A stretch of DNA of 64,000 nucleotides from Hyphomicrobium sp. (lineage in GTDB: Bacteria; Pseudomonadota; Alphaproteobacteria; Rhizobiales; Hyphomicrobiaceae): NCBI GenBank assembly GCA_002928515.1, contig PERI01000008.1, forward strand, positions 1 through 64,000. The letters are read 5' to 3'. The notes below the pieces were generated by a model that was not told the origin of the DNA, did no database searches, and worked only from the letters and a program-made list of their open reading frames with translations. Numbering within the stretch: position 1 is the stretch's first letter; each line of letters begins with the position of its first letter. Shown piece after piece: positions 16,330 through 26,150 of this stretch. Both the position numbers and the translations under genes were made by a program.

Positions 16330-17432
16330 GGAGACACCGCTTGGTTCGCATCGGGCTTATCACCACTTTGACGCGACAATCGCCAAGCGAAGCCTGCCAG
16401 CAGGGCGACGATCACTCCGGCAATGAGGAAGAACAGCGATGTGTCGAGAATGGTGCCGATGGTGTGAACGTAAAGCGCCATGATCTCGATTGAAAAGCCG
16501 ATGTAGCCTAACCACACTATGGATTTGCGTTCCTGCGATACCCCGTAAGCGATAGCGCCGAGAAGAAGCACGAGCATCAGCGCTGCAATCAAAATGAGCG
16601 ATGCAGTCGTTCGGTTTTCAAAAAATTGCAGACCCATCAAACCAACGAAGGCAGTTGCCATCGCATAGCCTAAAGCAGCTTCACTCGATCCGCGCCAAGC
16701 AGGATAAAAGCGTTCAATAGCAATAGCTACCGCCGCCGCCAGAAGCCCAAGCGCGACGACGATGCTATGCGCTTGCCCTTTGTTGAGTAGAAAGCCCAGC
16801 GCAATAACAAACATCGTCAATGCCAGTCCCGACAGATGCACTCCTGGTTGCCAACGTTGCCAAATGAATGCCGCCGTCACGGCACTCCATCCGATCAGGA
16901 ACGGCCAATTGACGACGACACGCTCAGAAACGTCCATGCCCCACCAGACGACGACGAGGAGCATCGCAAACGCGAGCGCAGCATTCGATCTCAGCAAGAC
17001 GCCTGACAACAGCGCACCTGCTGCCCAAAACGCTACGGCGTCCGGCGCGTAGCCTTCGATATGGAACATTTGGCTGATCAGCATGATGCTGGCGCCAAAA
17101 ACGGCGACGGCAAACACGATGGACGCATCGGCAAGCCCGCGCGCACCGCTATCGGCAAAATAGCCAGCGGCTGCGTAACCGCCCCACATCAATCCTGCCA
17201 ACATTGCAAGGCGCAGCCCGCGCGGAATTTCGCTCCAATGCGCGGCAACGAACGACATGACGGCAAATCCGAGAAGCACGCTGGCGAGAATGCCGAGCGC
17301 CGTCGCGAGACTAAATTCCCGCCCGGTCGCAGCCAGCTCTCGCGCAATTCCAGCTTCGCCGTCTGACGTCAGCCAGCCATTGGCTTTCCAGCGCGCAAGA
17401 TCGCTCGTCAGTCGCTTTCTATAACCCCACAT
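16326..17432 (-). CDS. DUF2157 multi-pass membrane protein
   Basis: The 368-residue protein starts with a short cytoplasmic domain (WGYRKRLTSDLARWKANGWL, 2-21) characteristic of DUF2157, followed by about eleven or twelve hydrophobic helices from residue 43 to the C-terminus. No transporter signature or catalytic motif is visible. It is the first gene of a two-gene operon with the GDYxxLxY protein (overlap 16326-16329). About 130 bp separate it from the lipoprotein gene on the same strand, so all three could share a transcript. Confidence 0.85.
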   Translation of the reverse strand: MWGYRKRLTSDLARWKANGWLTSDGEAGIARELAATGREFSLATALGILASVLLGFAVMSFVAAHWSEIPRGLRLAMLAGLMWGGYAAAGYFADSGARGLADASIVFAVAVFGASIMLISQMFHIEGYAPDAVAFWAAGALLSGVLLRSNAALAFAMLLVVVWWGMDVSERVVVNWPFLIGWSAVTAAFIWQRWQPGVHLSGLALTMFVIALGFLLNKGQAHSIVVALGLLAAAVAIAIERFYPAWRGSSEAALGYAMATAFVGLMGLQFFENRTTASLILIAALMLVLLLGAIAYGVSQERKSIVWLGYIGFSIEIMALYVHTIGTILDTSLFFLIAGVIVALLAGFAWRLSRQSGDKPDANQAVSP

Positions 17433-17565
17433 GGGTTGCCACCCTTACCGTCATCCGACCGGCAATATAGTAGAAACGGATTGCCCGGATGCGGCTTTGG
17501 CTGTGCATGGTGAAAGGGGCCGCAACAGGGAATATGTTGGCCGCCGACATGGCAAAACAGCAAAT

Positions 17566-18216
17566 TTACTGTGTCGATGCCGGCAAACTCGCCAGATCGT
17601 CGATATACCATTTTTCGGTTTCGACAATCGCTGGGTTTTCACCGTTCTGATAAATCCAGCTATCGACCGCCCAGGTCTGTCCGGTCGTCGTTTCTTTGAG
17701 AACTGCCGTCCAATGCGTCCATCCCGACACCCCGCGCCAAAGCTGATCTTTGGCAAACGGTGTGCCGACCGTGTGGTGCTTCAAAAACCCGTTGTCTCGC
17801 AAAACAATGAGATAGCTGGTTGTGTTGGTCGATTCATCGACACAGTCTTGCTGGGTGGGATCGCCGGAGGCCGCAAAGTCCATGCCTGGGCGATCTTTGT
17901 CGGTGCCGATTTCTTTGCCAACGCGCTGCTCAATCCAACCAATCGCGTAAGCAACCGCGCGGCGTTCCTCAGATGCGCTGTCGTCTTTTTTGACCTTCTT
18001 GAAAATCGTTTTGATTTCTTTGATGTCGGCGTCGGTGAAACGGAATTTCGTCTGCATTTTACAGCTATAGGCATGACACACAGAGACGCGGTTTTTGACC
18101 GGCTCTGCGACCTTAAAATCCTGAAAATGGCCTTCGACAGGCCCCAAGCGCTCATGCGTGCAGCCAGCCAAGGCAAAGCCCAGACACGCGATACTCAACT
18201 TGTATTGCCAGCGCAT
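17566..18216 (-). CDS. Lipoprotein with a possible transglutaminase-like Cys-His-Asp triad
   Basis: The 216-residue protein has a short signal peptide and lipobox FALAGC (Cys19), so it is probably anchored in a membrane by a lipid. The N-terminal region has a CHAYSC pair (47-52) and a basic helix (about 62-77). The C-terminal half contains QDCVDEST (Cys125 at the head of a helix), HWTAVL (His168) and AVDSW (Asp185). Their order, spacing and context resemble the Cys-His-Asp triad of transglutaminase-like or papain-like folds. Similar proteins are annotated as hypothetical in rhizobia to my knowledge. Catalysis is inferred. Substrate unknown. Confidence 0.7.
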   Translation of the reverse strand: MRWQYKLSIACLGFALAGCTHERLGPVEGHFQDFKVAEPVKNRVSVCHAYSCKMQTKFRFTDADIKEIKTIFKKVKKDDSASEERRAVAYAIGWIEQRVGKEIGTDKDRPGMDFAASGDPTQQDCVDESTNTTSYLIVLRDNGFLKHHTVGTPFAKDQLWRGVSGWTHWTAVLKETTTGQTWAVDSWIYQNGENPAIVETEKWYIDDLASLPASTQ

Positions 18217-18363
18217 GCAGCCCCGCTATAGAACCCAGTACGGTCGCGGCGCTTTTCAATGACGCCTTGGACCCACCTAACACTCGACTGATTCGCAACA
18301 AACCCCGCACATGTGCAGCGCGCGGCTTGTTGTGGATGCGTTGCGGATAAGATTCAGGTTTAT

Positions 18364-19812
18364 ATGCAAAGTCTTGACACTGTGGTTCAGCCTATTCACG
18401 TCATCGGTGCCGGTCTTGCAGGCTCGGAAGCCGCGCATCAGATCGCAAGTGTTGGCATTCCGGTTGTGCTGCATGAAATGCGCCCGGTGCGCATGACGGA
18501 CGCGCACAAGACCGATGGCTGCGCCGAATTGGTGTGCTCCAATTCTTTTCGGTCCGACGATTGGGAAAATAATGCGGTCGGATTACTCCATGAAGAAATG
18601 CGCCGCGCCAATTCGCTCATCATGCACGCTGCTGACATCCATAAGCTTCCAGCCGGTGGCGCGCTCGCCGTTGACCGGGATGCCTTTTCTCAAGAAGTGA
18701 CGGAACGGCTTTTGGCTAACCCACTCATAACAATTGATCGCAGCGAGATTGAAGGATTACCGCCCGACGACTGGCAGAATGTCATCGTGGCGACAGGACC
18801 GCTCACATCGCCCGCACTCAGTTCAGCTATCGCGGAGCTCACAGGCGAAGGATCGCTCGCCTTCTTCGACGCCATCGCACCGGTTATTCATCGTGATAGC
18901 ATCGACACATCTATTGCGTGGTTCCAATCGCGCTACGACAAAGCGGGGCCTGGCGGCACGGGTGCCGACTATCTGAATTGCCCGATGAACAAAGAAGAAT
19001 ACAACGCGTTCATCGACGCCCTGCTCGCTGGCGAAAAGACCGTGTTCAAGGAATGGGAAGCGTCAACGCCGTACTTCGACGGGTGTCTGCCGGTCGAAGT
19101 GATGGCTGAGCGTGGACGCGAGACGTTACGATTTGGCCCGATGAAGCCTGTTGGACTTGACGATCCGCGCACCGGTCGTTGGCCCTATGCGGTGGTGCAA
19201 TTGCGCCAGGATAATGCGCTCGGCACGTTGTGGAATATGGTCGGCTTTCAAACCAAATTGAAACATGCCGAACAGGTGCGCGTATTCCGCACGATTCCCG
19301 GATTAGAAAATGCCGAGTTTGCGCGGCTTGGTGGCTTGCATCGCAACACGTATCTCAATTCGCCCAAGTTGCTCGATGCTGAGTTGCGCTTGAATGCGAT
19401 GCCGCGTTTGCGTTTTGCTGGCCAGATCACCGGTGTGGAAGGCTATATTGAAAGCGCGGCAATAGGATTGCTTGCAGGCCGTTTTGCTGCGGCAGAATTT
19501 CTTGGTCGAAAACTTGAGCACCCACCACAAACGACTGCGCTCGGTGCTTTGCTGACGCATATTACCGGTGGACATTTAATTTCCGATGACGGCGAACGCT
19601 CAAGCGCGCGATCGTTTCAGCCCATGAACATCAATTACGGTTTGATCCCGGACCTCGATGCCGTGCCTACGCATGATGGCGACGGCAAACGCTTGAAAGG
19701 CACCGAGCGCGGGCGCGCTAAAAAGCAAGCTATGTCGAGACGCGCGCTTCGCGACCTTGAAGCGTGGCTTGGCGACGTCAAGGAACCGGGTCTTCACCAA
19801 CCGGCGGCCTGA
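18364..19812 (+). CDS. trmFO: Methylenetetrahydrofolate-tRNA-(uracil-5-)-methyltransferase TrmFO
   Basis: TrmFO forms 5-methyluridine at position 54 of tRNA using folate and FAD. The 482-residue protein starts [20 protein letters not shown], an N-terminal FAD-binding Rossmann motif, followed by family blocks [34 protein letters not shown] and [12 protein letters not shown]. The C-terminal folate region includes [20 protein letters not shown] and [10 protein letters not shown]. Length is close to the usual 440-480. The ATG at 18364 is chosen over an upstream non-ATG extension. Its last 35 bp overlap the convergent SGNH gene. Confidence 0.97.
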   Translation: MQSLDTVVQPIHVIGAGLAGSEAAHQIASVGIPVVLHEMRPVRMTDAHKTDGCAELVCSNSFRSDDWENNAVGLLHEEMRRANSLIMHAADIHKLPAGGALAVDRDAFSQEVTERLLANPLITIDRSEIEGLPPDDWQNVIVATGPLTSPALSSAIAELTGEGSLAFFDAIAPVIHRDSIDTSIAWFQSRYDKAGPGGTGADYLNCPMNKEEYNAFIDALLAGEKTVFKEWEASTPYFDGCLPVEVMAERGRETLRFGPMKPVGLDDPRTGRWPYAVVQLRQDNALGTLWNMVGFQTKLKHAEQVRVFRTIPGLENAEFARLGGLHRNTYLNSPKLLDAELRLNAMPRLRFAGQITGVEGYIESAAIGLLAGRFAAAEFLGRKLEHPPQTTALGALLTHITGGHLISDDGERSSARSFQPMNINYGLIPDLDAVPTHDGDGKRLKGTERGRAKKQAMSRRALRDLEAWLGDVKEPGLHQPAA

Positions 19813-22198
19813 ATGGCTGACGCACTTCGACGCCGGGCGGAGATAGTGCTGGTTGCGCGGCTGGGTCGCTCATTGGCGCATCGCTCACGGGCGGCAATTG
19901 TTCGCCAGGTAGGGGTGACGCATCAAGAGTTGGGGATGGTGCCTGAGCGGCCGCCGGGTTTTCGCCCGCTTCGTCCGGTTGCGGCATATCTTTGTCTGAC
20001 TGCCACGGCACATCGATTTCAGGCACCGCTTGAGGCGGTAGCGAAGGCTGCGTTTGAGAATCTAATCGAGCCGCATCGGATGCGGGCGCTATCGGTTCGA
20101 TAGGCTCTTGGGTTGTTGGACTTTGTTGGATTGTGGGAGGCGACGTCGGTGCAGGCATCGCATCCGGTTGTGGCGTGATTGGTGGAGGTGCGGTTACGCC
20201 ATCGGTCGCAGGCGGCTTACCAATGGCCGTCGCTCCAATATCGGGCAGAGGAGTATCAGGTTCATCGACGGGTGGCGGTGCGCCGGGCGGAGAAAATACC
20301 GGCGTCTTGCTCGGCCCTTGGTCATACTTCTGCAAAACGACGCGCGCTTTATCGACAACAGCGTCGGCAATCGCTGCTTGTCCCTCGGCAGTCGGATGGA
20401 ACGACCCCGAATATGTCGCTGCTAGCAAAAGTTGGAAAGACGCGAGAGAATCGAGCTTCAACACTTTTTGGAGCAAAGATGCTGCAACATGGAAGTTGCC
20501 CGTCATGAAGCCGTCGTTGGGTGTCCGGAACCAGCGCTGACGACTGGCGTAAGCTTTGTAATCAGCCGGGTTGTAGGGCTTCCAAACGCCGTCAATTTTG
20601 CGCGGTATGCGTAGTTCATCGGCAGGATTTGTGCCGTCTTCGCTCCAGCCCGAACACAAGCCGCGATCGATAAACGCGCGGCGATGCGTTTCGACGAAGG
20701 TCCAACCGTATCGCTCTGCGCTGTCGCGCATTTCACGATGCAGTTTGTCGGCAATCCACGCGCCCTCGCGCAACTTTTGTTCACTCAACTGAAAGTCGGC
20801 CACGATTTCCATGCCTGCGCGACTATCCTTGCAGACTTCGCTGCCGTCACCAGAGAGCGCTAGTCCTGGATAGCTCGCCAAAATGATCCGGTCGCTTTCC
20901 TTCCATGGGACATACAGCAAACTATGGATCGCGCGGTTCAAAGATTTGTAGCGCGCGTCGAGTGCCGCCAACTGATTGGCTGCTTGCGTTTGGCCGTGCA
21001 CTTCACCGATCCAGCCACCAAGCTGTCGCAGCATCGACTCACTCGACAGCACCGCATTGGCGACTAGACGAGAGAAGCCAATGTCGTTGCCGCCGATCGA
21101 TAAAAATACGAGATCGATTTTGCGTGACTGCTCCGCATCACATTTGCGAAGTACTAAGCCACCTTTGAGTTCCGGGATTTTTCCGTTGATGTGATAGGCC
21201 TCAGGCAAATCGAGCGCGCGCGTTGAGCGCGATCCGCACTGAGCCTCCGCTATGGCCGATACCTGGGACAACACCGGCGGATTGGGCACCCATTCGTTAC
21301 CCTTGTAACGTAGGAAAAGACCAAACGTCACTTCAGCGCCCGAACAAGAAACGCCGACAAATGTCACCGAACGATGTGGATCTTCGATGGCCAGTTGAAG
21401 TGCTGCACGGAGTTGGTGCGAATATAGGGAGCGATGGCAGGCTTGATCCAGCCAGCGTGCGTTTTCTGAAATGAAAGCCTTATCGCCGATCTGTCGCCAG
21501 TCGCCGATGCGTGCCGGAAATCCGGATAAATCGGACGCCACGCCGGGCTTGCCATAGTTGGCAATGCGATCGCGAGAAAATCTCACCGGTACATCGGGAT
21601 TGCCTTCGCCGGATGCGAAACTGTCGCCCATGGCGACGACCAGAAGATCTTGCACTTTGGCGTCAGCCTTAGCGACATCGCGCCCGCCAATCTCAACGCT
21701 GATCGTCGAGCCTTCCGGATAGGGAATCGCGAACGATACTTTTTCGTTACAAGGCTGCGTGACCGCTTTGCCGCGAGGGCTTGCGCCGCCGTTTGGTGAC
21801 GTCAGCCAAGTACATGACAGATTTTGTGCATCTTCGATGCCCGATATCTCGGCCGTAATCTGATGCTGCTTTGGGTTCATGTAATCGTCGTACGTTTCGC
21901 ACGTGAAGCGATTGGTCGACGCATTCCAGCAGGTGTTTTTATACATCGTAGCCGCCCAACCATCGTCGTGACGGCGTTGCAATGCGCGTTCGGATGCGAG
22001 CACGGGCGAATTGCGATCTTCTGGGCCTAGCGCGCGATAGGTTGCGCGATGCACTTCAGTGTCGAGGGGATCGGTAAAAAAGCGAAATGGATTATCAACC
22101 TGCCAAAGGATTTGCGCAGTTTGAGCGTGAACAGGTGTTATTCCCGCACCGATGGCGGTGAGTAATGAACAAAGCAACAGCGACGCGCATCGTGTCAT
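19778..22198 (-). CDS. Secreted SGNH/GDSL-type hydrolase with a long proline-rich C-terminal tail
   Basis: The 806-residue protein has a signal peptide (1-25, cut after VHA). SGNH blocks are complete: [10 protein letters not shown] (191-200, nucleophile Ser193), a GVSCSGAE region (282-289), GGND (369-372) and FHPTAEGQ (600-607, catalytic His601). Several cysteine pairs suggest disulfides in the periplasm or outside. From about 630 to the end the chain is Pro/Ala/Asp-rich low complexity with no domain. The fold supports an esterase or lipase; the substrate could be an acylated polysaccharide or lipid. It is much longer than ordinary SGNH enzymes. The 3' end overlaps trmFO. It lies 26 bp from the NDUFAF6-like gene. 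Confidence 0.85.
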   Translation of the reverse strand: MTRCASLLLCSLLTAIGAGITPVHAQTAQILWQVDNPFRFFTDPLDTEVHRATYRALGPEDRNSPVLASERALQRRHDDGWAATMYKNTCWNASTNRFTCETYDDYMNPKQHQITAEISGIEDAQNLSCTWLTSPNGGASPRGKAVTQPCNEKVSFAIPYPEGSTISVEIGGRDVAKADAKVQDLLVVAMGDSFASGEGNPDVPVRFSRDRIANYGKPGVASDLSGFPARIGDWRQIGDKAFISENARWLDQACHRSLYSHQLRAALQLAIEDPHRSVTFVGVSCSGAEVTFGLFLRYKGNEWVPNPPVLSQVSAIAEAQCGSRSTRALDLPEAYHINGKIPELKGGLVLRKCDAEQSRKIDLVFLSIGGNDIGFSRLVANAVLSSESMLRQLGGWIGEVHGQTQAANQLAALDARYKSLNRAIHSLLYVPWKESDRIILASYPGLALSGDGSEVCKDSRAGMEIVADFQLSEQKLREGAWIADKLHREMRDSAERYGWTFVETHRRAFIDRGLCSGWSEDGTNPADELRIPRKIDGVWKPYNPADYKAYASRQRWFRTPNDGFMTGNFHVAASLLQKVLKLDSLASFQLLLAATYSGSFHPTAEGQAAIADAVVDKARVVLQKYDQGPSKTPVFSPPGAPPPVDEPDTPLPDIGATAIGKPPATDGVTAPPPITPQPDAMPAPTSPPTIQQSPTTQEPIEPIAPASDAARLDSQTQPSLPPQAVPEIDVPWQSDKDMPQPDEAGENPAAAQAPSPTLDASPLPGEQLPPVSDAPMSDPAAQPALSPPGVEVRQPFRPPVGEDPVP

Positions 22199-22224
22199 TC
22201 CATCTGCTCCTGTGCGTCACAAAC

Positions 22225-23070
22225 TTAGATGCGGCCACTTGCATGCGCACTGCGCAGCCGCCAGACACGCTTCAAAGGTGCGATCTCAGCAATATCTCGT
22301 GCCGGATTATGATCCGCTCTTTGCAAAGCCTTTAAATAGGGCTCTGTGACGGCGACTGGCAAAAGAGCTGTTGTCAAAGCTTTCCGGTCTTTGGACATGG
22401 TTGCCATGATGGCGCGAAAATCTTGCAAAGATTGGGCAGCATGGGAGCACAATTGACGCATATATTTCGTGATATCGTCTGTCTCATCATCAGATTTCAT
22501 ATCGTTCTGGCGAGGTAATGGGAAACGTCCTCGTGCCAAACTCATCGGCAGTGAGAGGCCGACGCGCGCGCGACCATAGGCATGGCTTGCTAAGGCGATA
22601 GCGCGCAGCGTGACGTCATTTTCAACGCAACCGAGAATTCGTGACGCTAGTGTGAACGCAATACCTTCCGTCAACTCAAGCTCGTGATTGAAAGCATCTT
22701 CATCTGACGGCGATGCAGAATACAATTGATGCGCATGGGCATCTAACACATCGAAGAGCTGATTTTGCGGCAGATCATAGCGTTCGATCACGGTGGCAAA
22801 CGCATCGGCAATAGGGTGGCCCGTCAATTGCCCGCGCGGCGCTGCTTCGATTACATCGCGCCACCACTGTATGCGAATTTCGCCAATCATTGGATCGCTG
22901 ACTTGATCGGCAATTTTTCTCAGCTCACTGAGAAAAGCTGCCAGCGCTATGAGGTCATTGCGCGATGACCTGGGCGCGAGAAGAGCTGCCAGATAGCGAT
23001 CAGGCTCATACGCCATAGCGATGGTTCGCATATCATCGGCGTCGGATTGCACGTGGTTGTCTGCCTTCAC
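22225..23070 (-). CDS. Squalene/phytoene synthase-fold protein, NDUFAF6-like
   Basis: The 281-residue protein has the all-helical trans-isoprenyl diphosphate synthase fold of the squalene/phytoene synthase family: EPDRYLAALLAPRSSRNDL (22-40), IRIQWWRDVI (65-74) and GVENDVT-like helices. The two Asp-rich metal-binding motifs of real synthases (DxxxD) are not evident, so catalysis of carotenoid or squalene formation is unlikely. The mitochondrial relative NDUFAF6 assists complex I assembly. No carotenoid genes are nearby. It lies beside the NDUFAF3-like gene, which supports an assembly-factor role. A later ATG (Met14) is possible. Confidence 0.8.
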   Translation of the reverse strand: MKADNHVQSDADDMRTIAMAYEPDRYLAALLAPRSSRNDLIALAAFLSELRKIADQVSDPMIGEIRIQWWRDVIEAAPRGQLTGHPIADAFATVIERYDLPQNQLFDVLDAHAHQLYSASPSDEDAFNHELELTEGIAFTLASRILGCVENDVTLRAIALASHAYGRARVGLSLPMSLARGRFPLPRQNDMKSDDETDDITKYMRQLCSHAAQSLQDFRAIMATMSKDRKALTTALLPVAVTEPYLKALQRADHNPARDIAEIAPLKRVWRLRSAHASGRI

Positions 23071-23098
23071 CGTATGATCGGCTTACTGGAAAATGACA

Positions 23099-23476
23099 CT
23101 ATGGCACAGCGATCAAGGCTGCGGCGACACGGCGCTTTTCAGCTAGCAAAACATTATATGTGCGCGCCGCAGCGCCCGTGCTCATGACTTCGAGCCCAAG
23201 GTTGGCATCGAGAAAAGCGCGAGACAGGGCTTCATCTGGCCATACTTGGGTGGCGCCGGTGCCAAGCAACAGCACGGTGGGTGCCGATAGGCTTTCGATC
23301 ACAAACGCAAGATCATGTGCTGTCAGTTGATTTGGGTCTGACACCTGCCAAGCGAAAATTCCGCTTGGCAAACACAGTATCGAGCCTTTGTGGCTCATGT
23401 CTGCGAAACGAAATCCGCCGTTGCCATACGCCGTGATTGGCGTTTCGGAAGGATAATGCGCAATGCGGCCTGTCAT
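23099..23476 (-). CDS. Mth938/DUF498 protein, NDUFAF3-like
   Basis: The 125-residue protein matches the Mth938-like fold: AYGNGGFRFADMSHKGSILC (17-36), LPSGIFAWQV, a conserved LLLGTGATQVWP loop (about 71-82) and GLEVMSTGAAARTYNVLLAE (94-113). The human homologue NDUFAF3 is a complex I assembly factor, and alphaproteobacterial versions are encoded beside secDF. The long upstream extension to 23644 would overlap secF, so the ATG at 23476 (8 bp after secF) is chosen. Biochemical role in bacteria is not established. Confidence 0.9.
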   Translation of the reverse strand: MTGRIAHYPSETPITAYGNGGFRFADMSHKGSILCLPSGIFAWQVSDPNQLTAHDLAFVIESLSAPTVLLLGTGATQVWPDEALSRAFLDANLGLEVMSTGAAARTYNVLLAEKRRVAAALIAVP

Positions 23477-23483
23477 GACCCAC

Positions 23484-24440
23484 TCACGCCGTCTTTGTTT
23501 TCGCTTCCTTTTCCGAGCCAACGACGGTTTCGCGTTTGATGCCCAGATAGTCGAGAACCGGCGCTGCGATAAAGATCGACGAATAGGTGCCGATGAGAAC
23601 GCCAAATAACATCGCGAACGTGAAGTTGCGGATGACTTCACCACCGAAAATATACAGGGCGATCAAAACCGCAATCGTTGTGACGCCCGTCAGGATTGTG
23701 CGCGACAGCGTTTCGTTGATCGACAAATTCAAAAGCTCGTTGAGATCCATACGTTTGAATTTGCGCAAGTTCTCTCGAATGCGGTCGGACACAACAACGG
23801 TGTCGTTCACGGAATAGCCGAGAATTGTCAGCAAGGCTGCTACGATCGAGAGATCGAATTCCATGCTGAACAAAGAGAAAATACCAACCGTGACGAGCAC
23901 GTCGTGCGACAGCGCCACGATTGTGCCCAGCGCGAATTGCCATTCAAAGCGAAACCACACGTATGCAATAATCGCGAGCAATGAGCAGATAACCGCGATG
24001 ACGCCGGTGGTCCGCAATTCGCCAGAAACGGCTGGACCGACGACTTCGATACGTCGTTGCGTGAACCCCTCTCCCAAGGCTTCGGTGACTTTCGTGACTG
24101 TCGCCTGTTGCGCTTGCTCACCGCCTGGCTGTTCTTCAATACGGATGAGGACGTCCTGCTCGGTACCAAAGTTCTGGATTTGAACGTCACCAAGCCCAAG
24201 CGAACCAACTTTTTCGCGAATGGCAGACAGATCCGCGGGGCCTTTATCGCTGCGCACTTCAATCAGCGAGCCGCCTTTGAAATCAACGCCGAAGTTCAAT
24301 CCCTTCGTCGCAACAAGGGCGAGCGATAGCGCCATCAATGCAATCGACAGGCCGAAGCACAACCCTTTAAAACGCATAAAATCGATACGCGTTCCGTGCG
24401 GAAAGAAGTCAAACCCTTTGAAGTCTGGGACCAGAAACAT
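23484..24440 (-). CDS. secF: Protein translocase subunit SecF
   Basis: SecF works with SecD to drive late steps of Sec-dependent export using the proton gradient. The 318-residue protein has six membrane segments, a first periplasmic loop with GVDFKGGSLIEV, the conserved motif DSV-like SVNDTVVVSDRIREN (about 206-220) in TM4 and a C-terminal GEVIRNFTFAML. Start: the TTG at 24449 would add three residues; ATG at 24440 is preferred and lies 15 bp after secD. It is followed by the NDUFAF3-like gene. Confidence 0.96.
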   Translation of the reverse strand: MFLVPDFKGFDFFPHGTRIDFMRFKGLCFGLSIALMALSLALVATKGLNFGVDFKGGSLIEVRSDKGPADLSAIREKVGSLGLGDVQIQNFGTEQDVLIRIEEQPGGEQAQQATVTKVTEALGEGFTQRRIEVVGPAVSGELRTTGVIAVICSLLAIIAYVWFRFEWQFALGTIVALSHDVLVTVGIFSLFSMEFDLSIVAALLTILGYSVNDTVVVSDRIRENLRKFKRMDLNELLNLSINETLSRTILTGVTTIAVLIALYIFGGEVIRNFTFAMLFGVLIGTYSSIFIAAPVLDYLGIKRETVVGSEKEAKTKTA

Positions 24441-24455
24441 TGCGTTCAACCTGCC

Positions 24456-26075
24456 TTAGATAGGAACTTCGAGGGATTTCGATTTCGTCTTGGCGTTTTT
24501 CAACCACATGGCGACCAGCAACCGCGTGATGGTTACGGCAGCAAAAATCGAGGTGATGATGCCGAGCGACAGCGTGACGGCAAATCCGCGAATAGGACCG
24601 GAGCCTAGCCAGAACATGATGACGGCGGCCGCCAGTGTCGTCAGCTGACTGTCGGCAATCGTCACGATCGCACGGGTAAAGCCGGCATCGATTGCCGAGA
24701 TCGCACTTTTTCCGGCACGCAACTCTTCGCGAATGCGCTCGTAGATGAGCACGTTGGCATCGACCGCCATGCCAATTGTCAAAACAAATCCAGCGATACC
24801 CGGGAGCGTCAACGTGGTGCCGATGGCTGTCATCAAGGCTAAAATCAGAATGCCGTGCACCATCAAACCGATGACGGCATACACGCCAAAAGTCCCGTAA
24901 GCGACAGTCGTGAGTATGATCGTTGCTATCATACCTATGATGCCCGCAACCTTGCCGGCCTCAATCGAGTCAGCGCCCAATGACGGCCCAACAGTTCTCT
25001 CTTCGACAATTGTTAGCTTGGTCGGCAACGCGCCCGAGCGCAATTGAACGGCAAGTGTGTTTGTACTCTCAACTGTGAAATTGCCGGAGATTTGACCTGA
25101 CCCGCCAAGGATGGCTTCGCGGATGACGGGGGCCGAGAGCACTTTGTCGTCGAGCACAATCGCAAACGGCCGACCCACATTTTCACGCGTGTAGTTGCCA
25201 AATCTAACGGCGCCCTTTTGGTTGAAGCGGAAATTGATGACAGGTTCGCCGGTGCGCGCGTCAAAACCGGGTTGCGAGTCTGCAAGGTCTTCACCTTGTA
25301 CAATAGGCGTTTCACGCAGCAGGTATTCACCGCCTTCGGATGCATCGCCTGGATAAACTTTGTAGCCGATAGGCGCTGCGGTCAGCTTGGCATCTTCGAC
25401 CGATGTCGAGGGATGGACTTCGTGGAACGTCAGCTTTGCTGTTTCACCAATCAAACGTTTAAGTTCTTTGGTGTCCGACAAGCCTGGGAACTGGATCAAG
25501 ATGCGATCGACGCCCTGGCGCACGACAGTCGATTCCGAAGTTCCAAGGTTGTTGATGCGGCGATTGACAGTTTCGATCGATGAGGCCGCTGCGTTCAACA
25601 CGCGCGCTTTCATGCCCGCGTCGGACGGCTTCATCAATATCGTGTTGGCATCGGTGCCTTCATTCACTTCAATATCATTGCCTGACGTTCCCAGAACCGC
25701 GTTGCCGAGAGGCTGGATAAGTTTGCGCAATTCCGTCAACGCTGCGGCGCGATCTTCTGGCTTCGCCAATTTGATCTGCAGTTGCGAGCCTTGAATCCCG
25801 AGGCCAGAGAAACCGATTTTAGCGTCACGCAATGATTTTCGCGCGCTGTCACGCAAATTGTCGAGCCAGTCTTTCCTGATCTCGTCTTGATCCATTGCGA
25901 GCAGCAAATGTGCGCCACCCTGCAAATCGAGACCGAGCGGTAACGGTTTGCTGGGCAAGAACGTCGGCCAATGCGCGAGCGTTTCTTTTGATAAGAAATT
26001 CGGTGATGCGGCGACGAGACCGGCGAGGCACGTCAGAAGGATCGCGATGATCTTGAATCGTGAAAAATACAGCAT
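24456..26075 (-). CDS. secD: Protein translocase subunit SecD
   Basis: SecD is the large RND-fold partner of SecF. The 539-residue protein starts with one membrane helix (FKIIAILLTCLAGLVAA), then the family motif LGLDLQGGAHLLL (about 48-60), a large periplasmic P1 domain and five C-terminal helices with VGPSLGADSIEAG and GMAVDANVLIYERIREELR (about 432-450), where the Asp is important for proton movement. Length is typical for alphaproteobacteria. It is separated from yajC by 75 bp that contain an inverted repeat at 26104-26127. Confidence 0.97.
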   Translation of the reverse strand: MLYFSRFKIIAILLTCLAGLVAASPNFLSKETLAHWPTFLPSKPLPLGLDLQGGAHLLLAMDQDEIRKDWLDNLRDSARKSLRDAKIGFSGLGIQGSQLQIKLAKPEDRAAALTELRKLIQPLGNAVLGTSGNDIEVNEGTDANTILMKPSDAGMKARVLNAAASSIETVNRRINNLGTSESTVVRQGVDRILIQFPGLSDTKELKRLIGETAKLTFHEVHPSTSVEDAKLTAAPIGYKVYPGDASEGGEYLLRETPIVQGEDLADSQPGFDARTGEPVINFRFNQKGAVRFGNYTRENVGRPFAIVLDDKVLSAPVIREAILGGSGQISGNFTVESTNTLAVQLRSGALPTKLTIVEERTVGPSLGADSIEAGKVAGIIGMIATIILTTVAYGTFGVYAVIGLMVHGILILALMTAIGTTLTLPGIAGFVLTIGMAVDANVLIYERIREELRAGKSAISAIDAGFTRAIVTIADSQLTTLAAAVIMFWLGSGPIRGFAVTLSLGIITSIFAAVTITRLLVAMWLKNAKTKSKSLEVPI

Positions 26076-26103
26076 GTCAGTGTAATCTCATCCGTCTTAG
26101 GTC

Positions 26104-26127
26104 GTCATCGAATGTCATTTCGATGAC
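26104..26127. repeat. 9-bp inverted repeat in the yajC-secD intergenic space
   Basis: GTCATCGAA (26104-26112) is the perfect inverse of TTCGATGAC (26119-26127) with a 6-nt loop. On the minus-strand transcript it forms a strong hairpin between yajC and secD without a T-tail. It could be a processing site or attenuator that changes YajC:SecD stoichiometry, or a protein-binding site. Confidence 0.55.
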
Positions 26128-26150
26128 GCGCGCATTCTTGGTCGCGGTAC

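Noticed and set aside
17431-18231. 266-aa plus-strand frame opposite the lipoprotein
   Set aside because: It has no ribosome binding site or family look; the minus frame has a lipobox and motif blocks.
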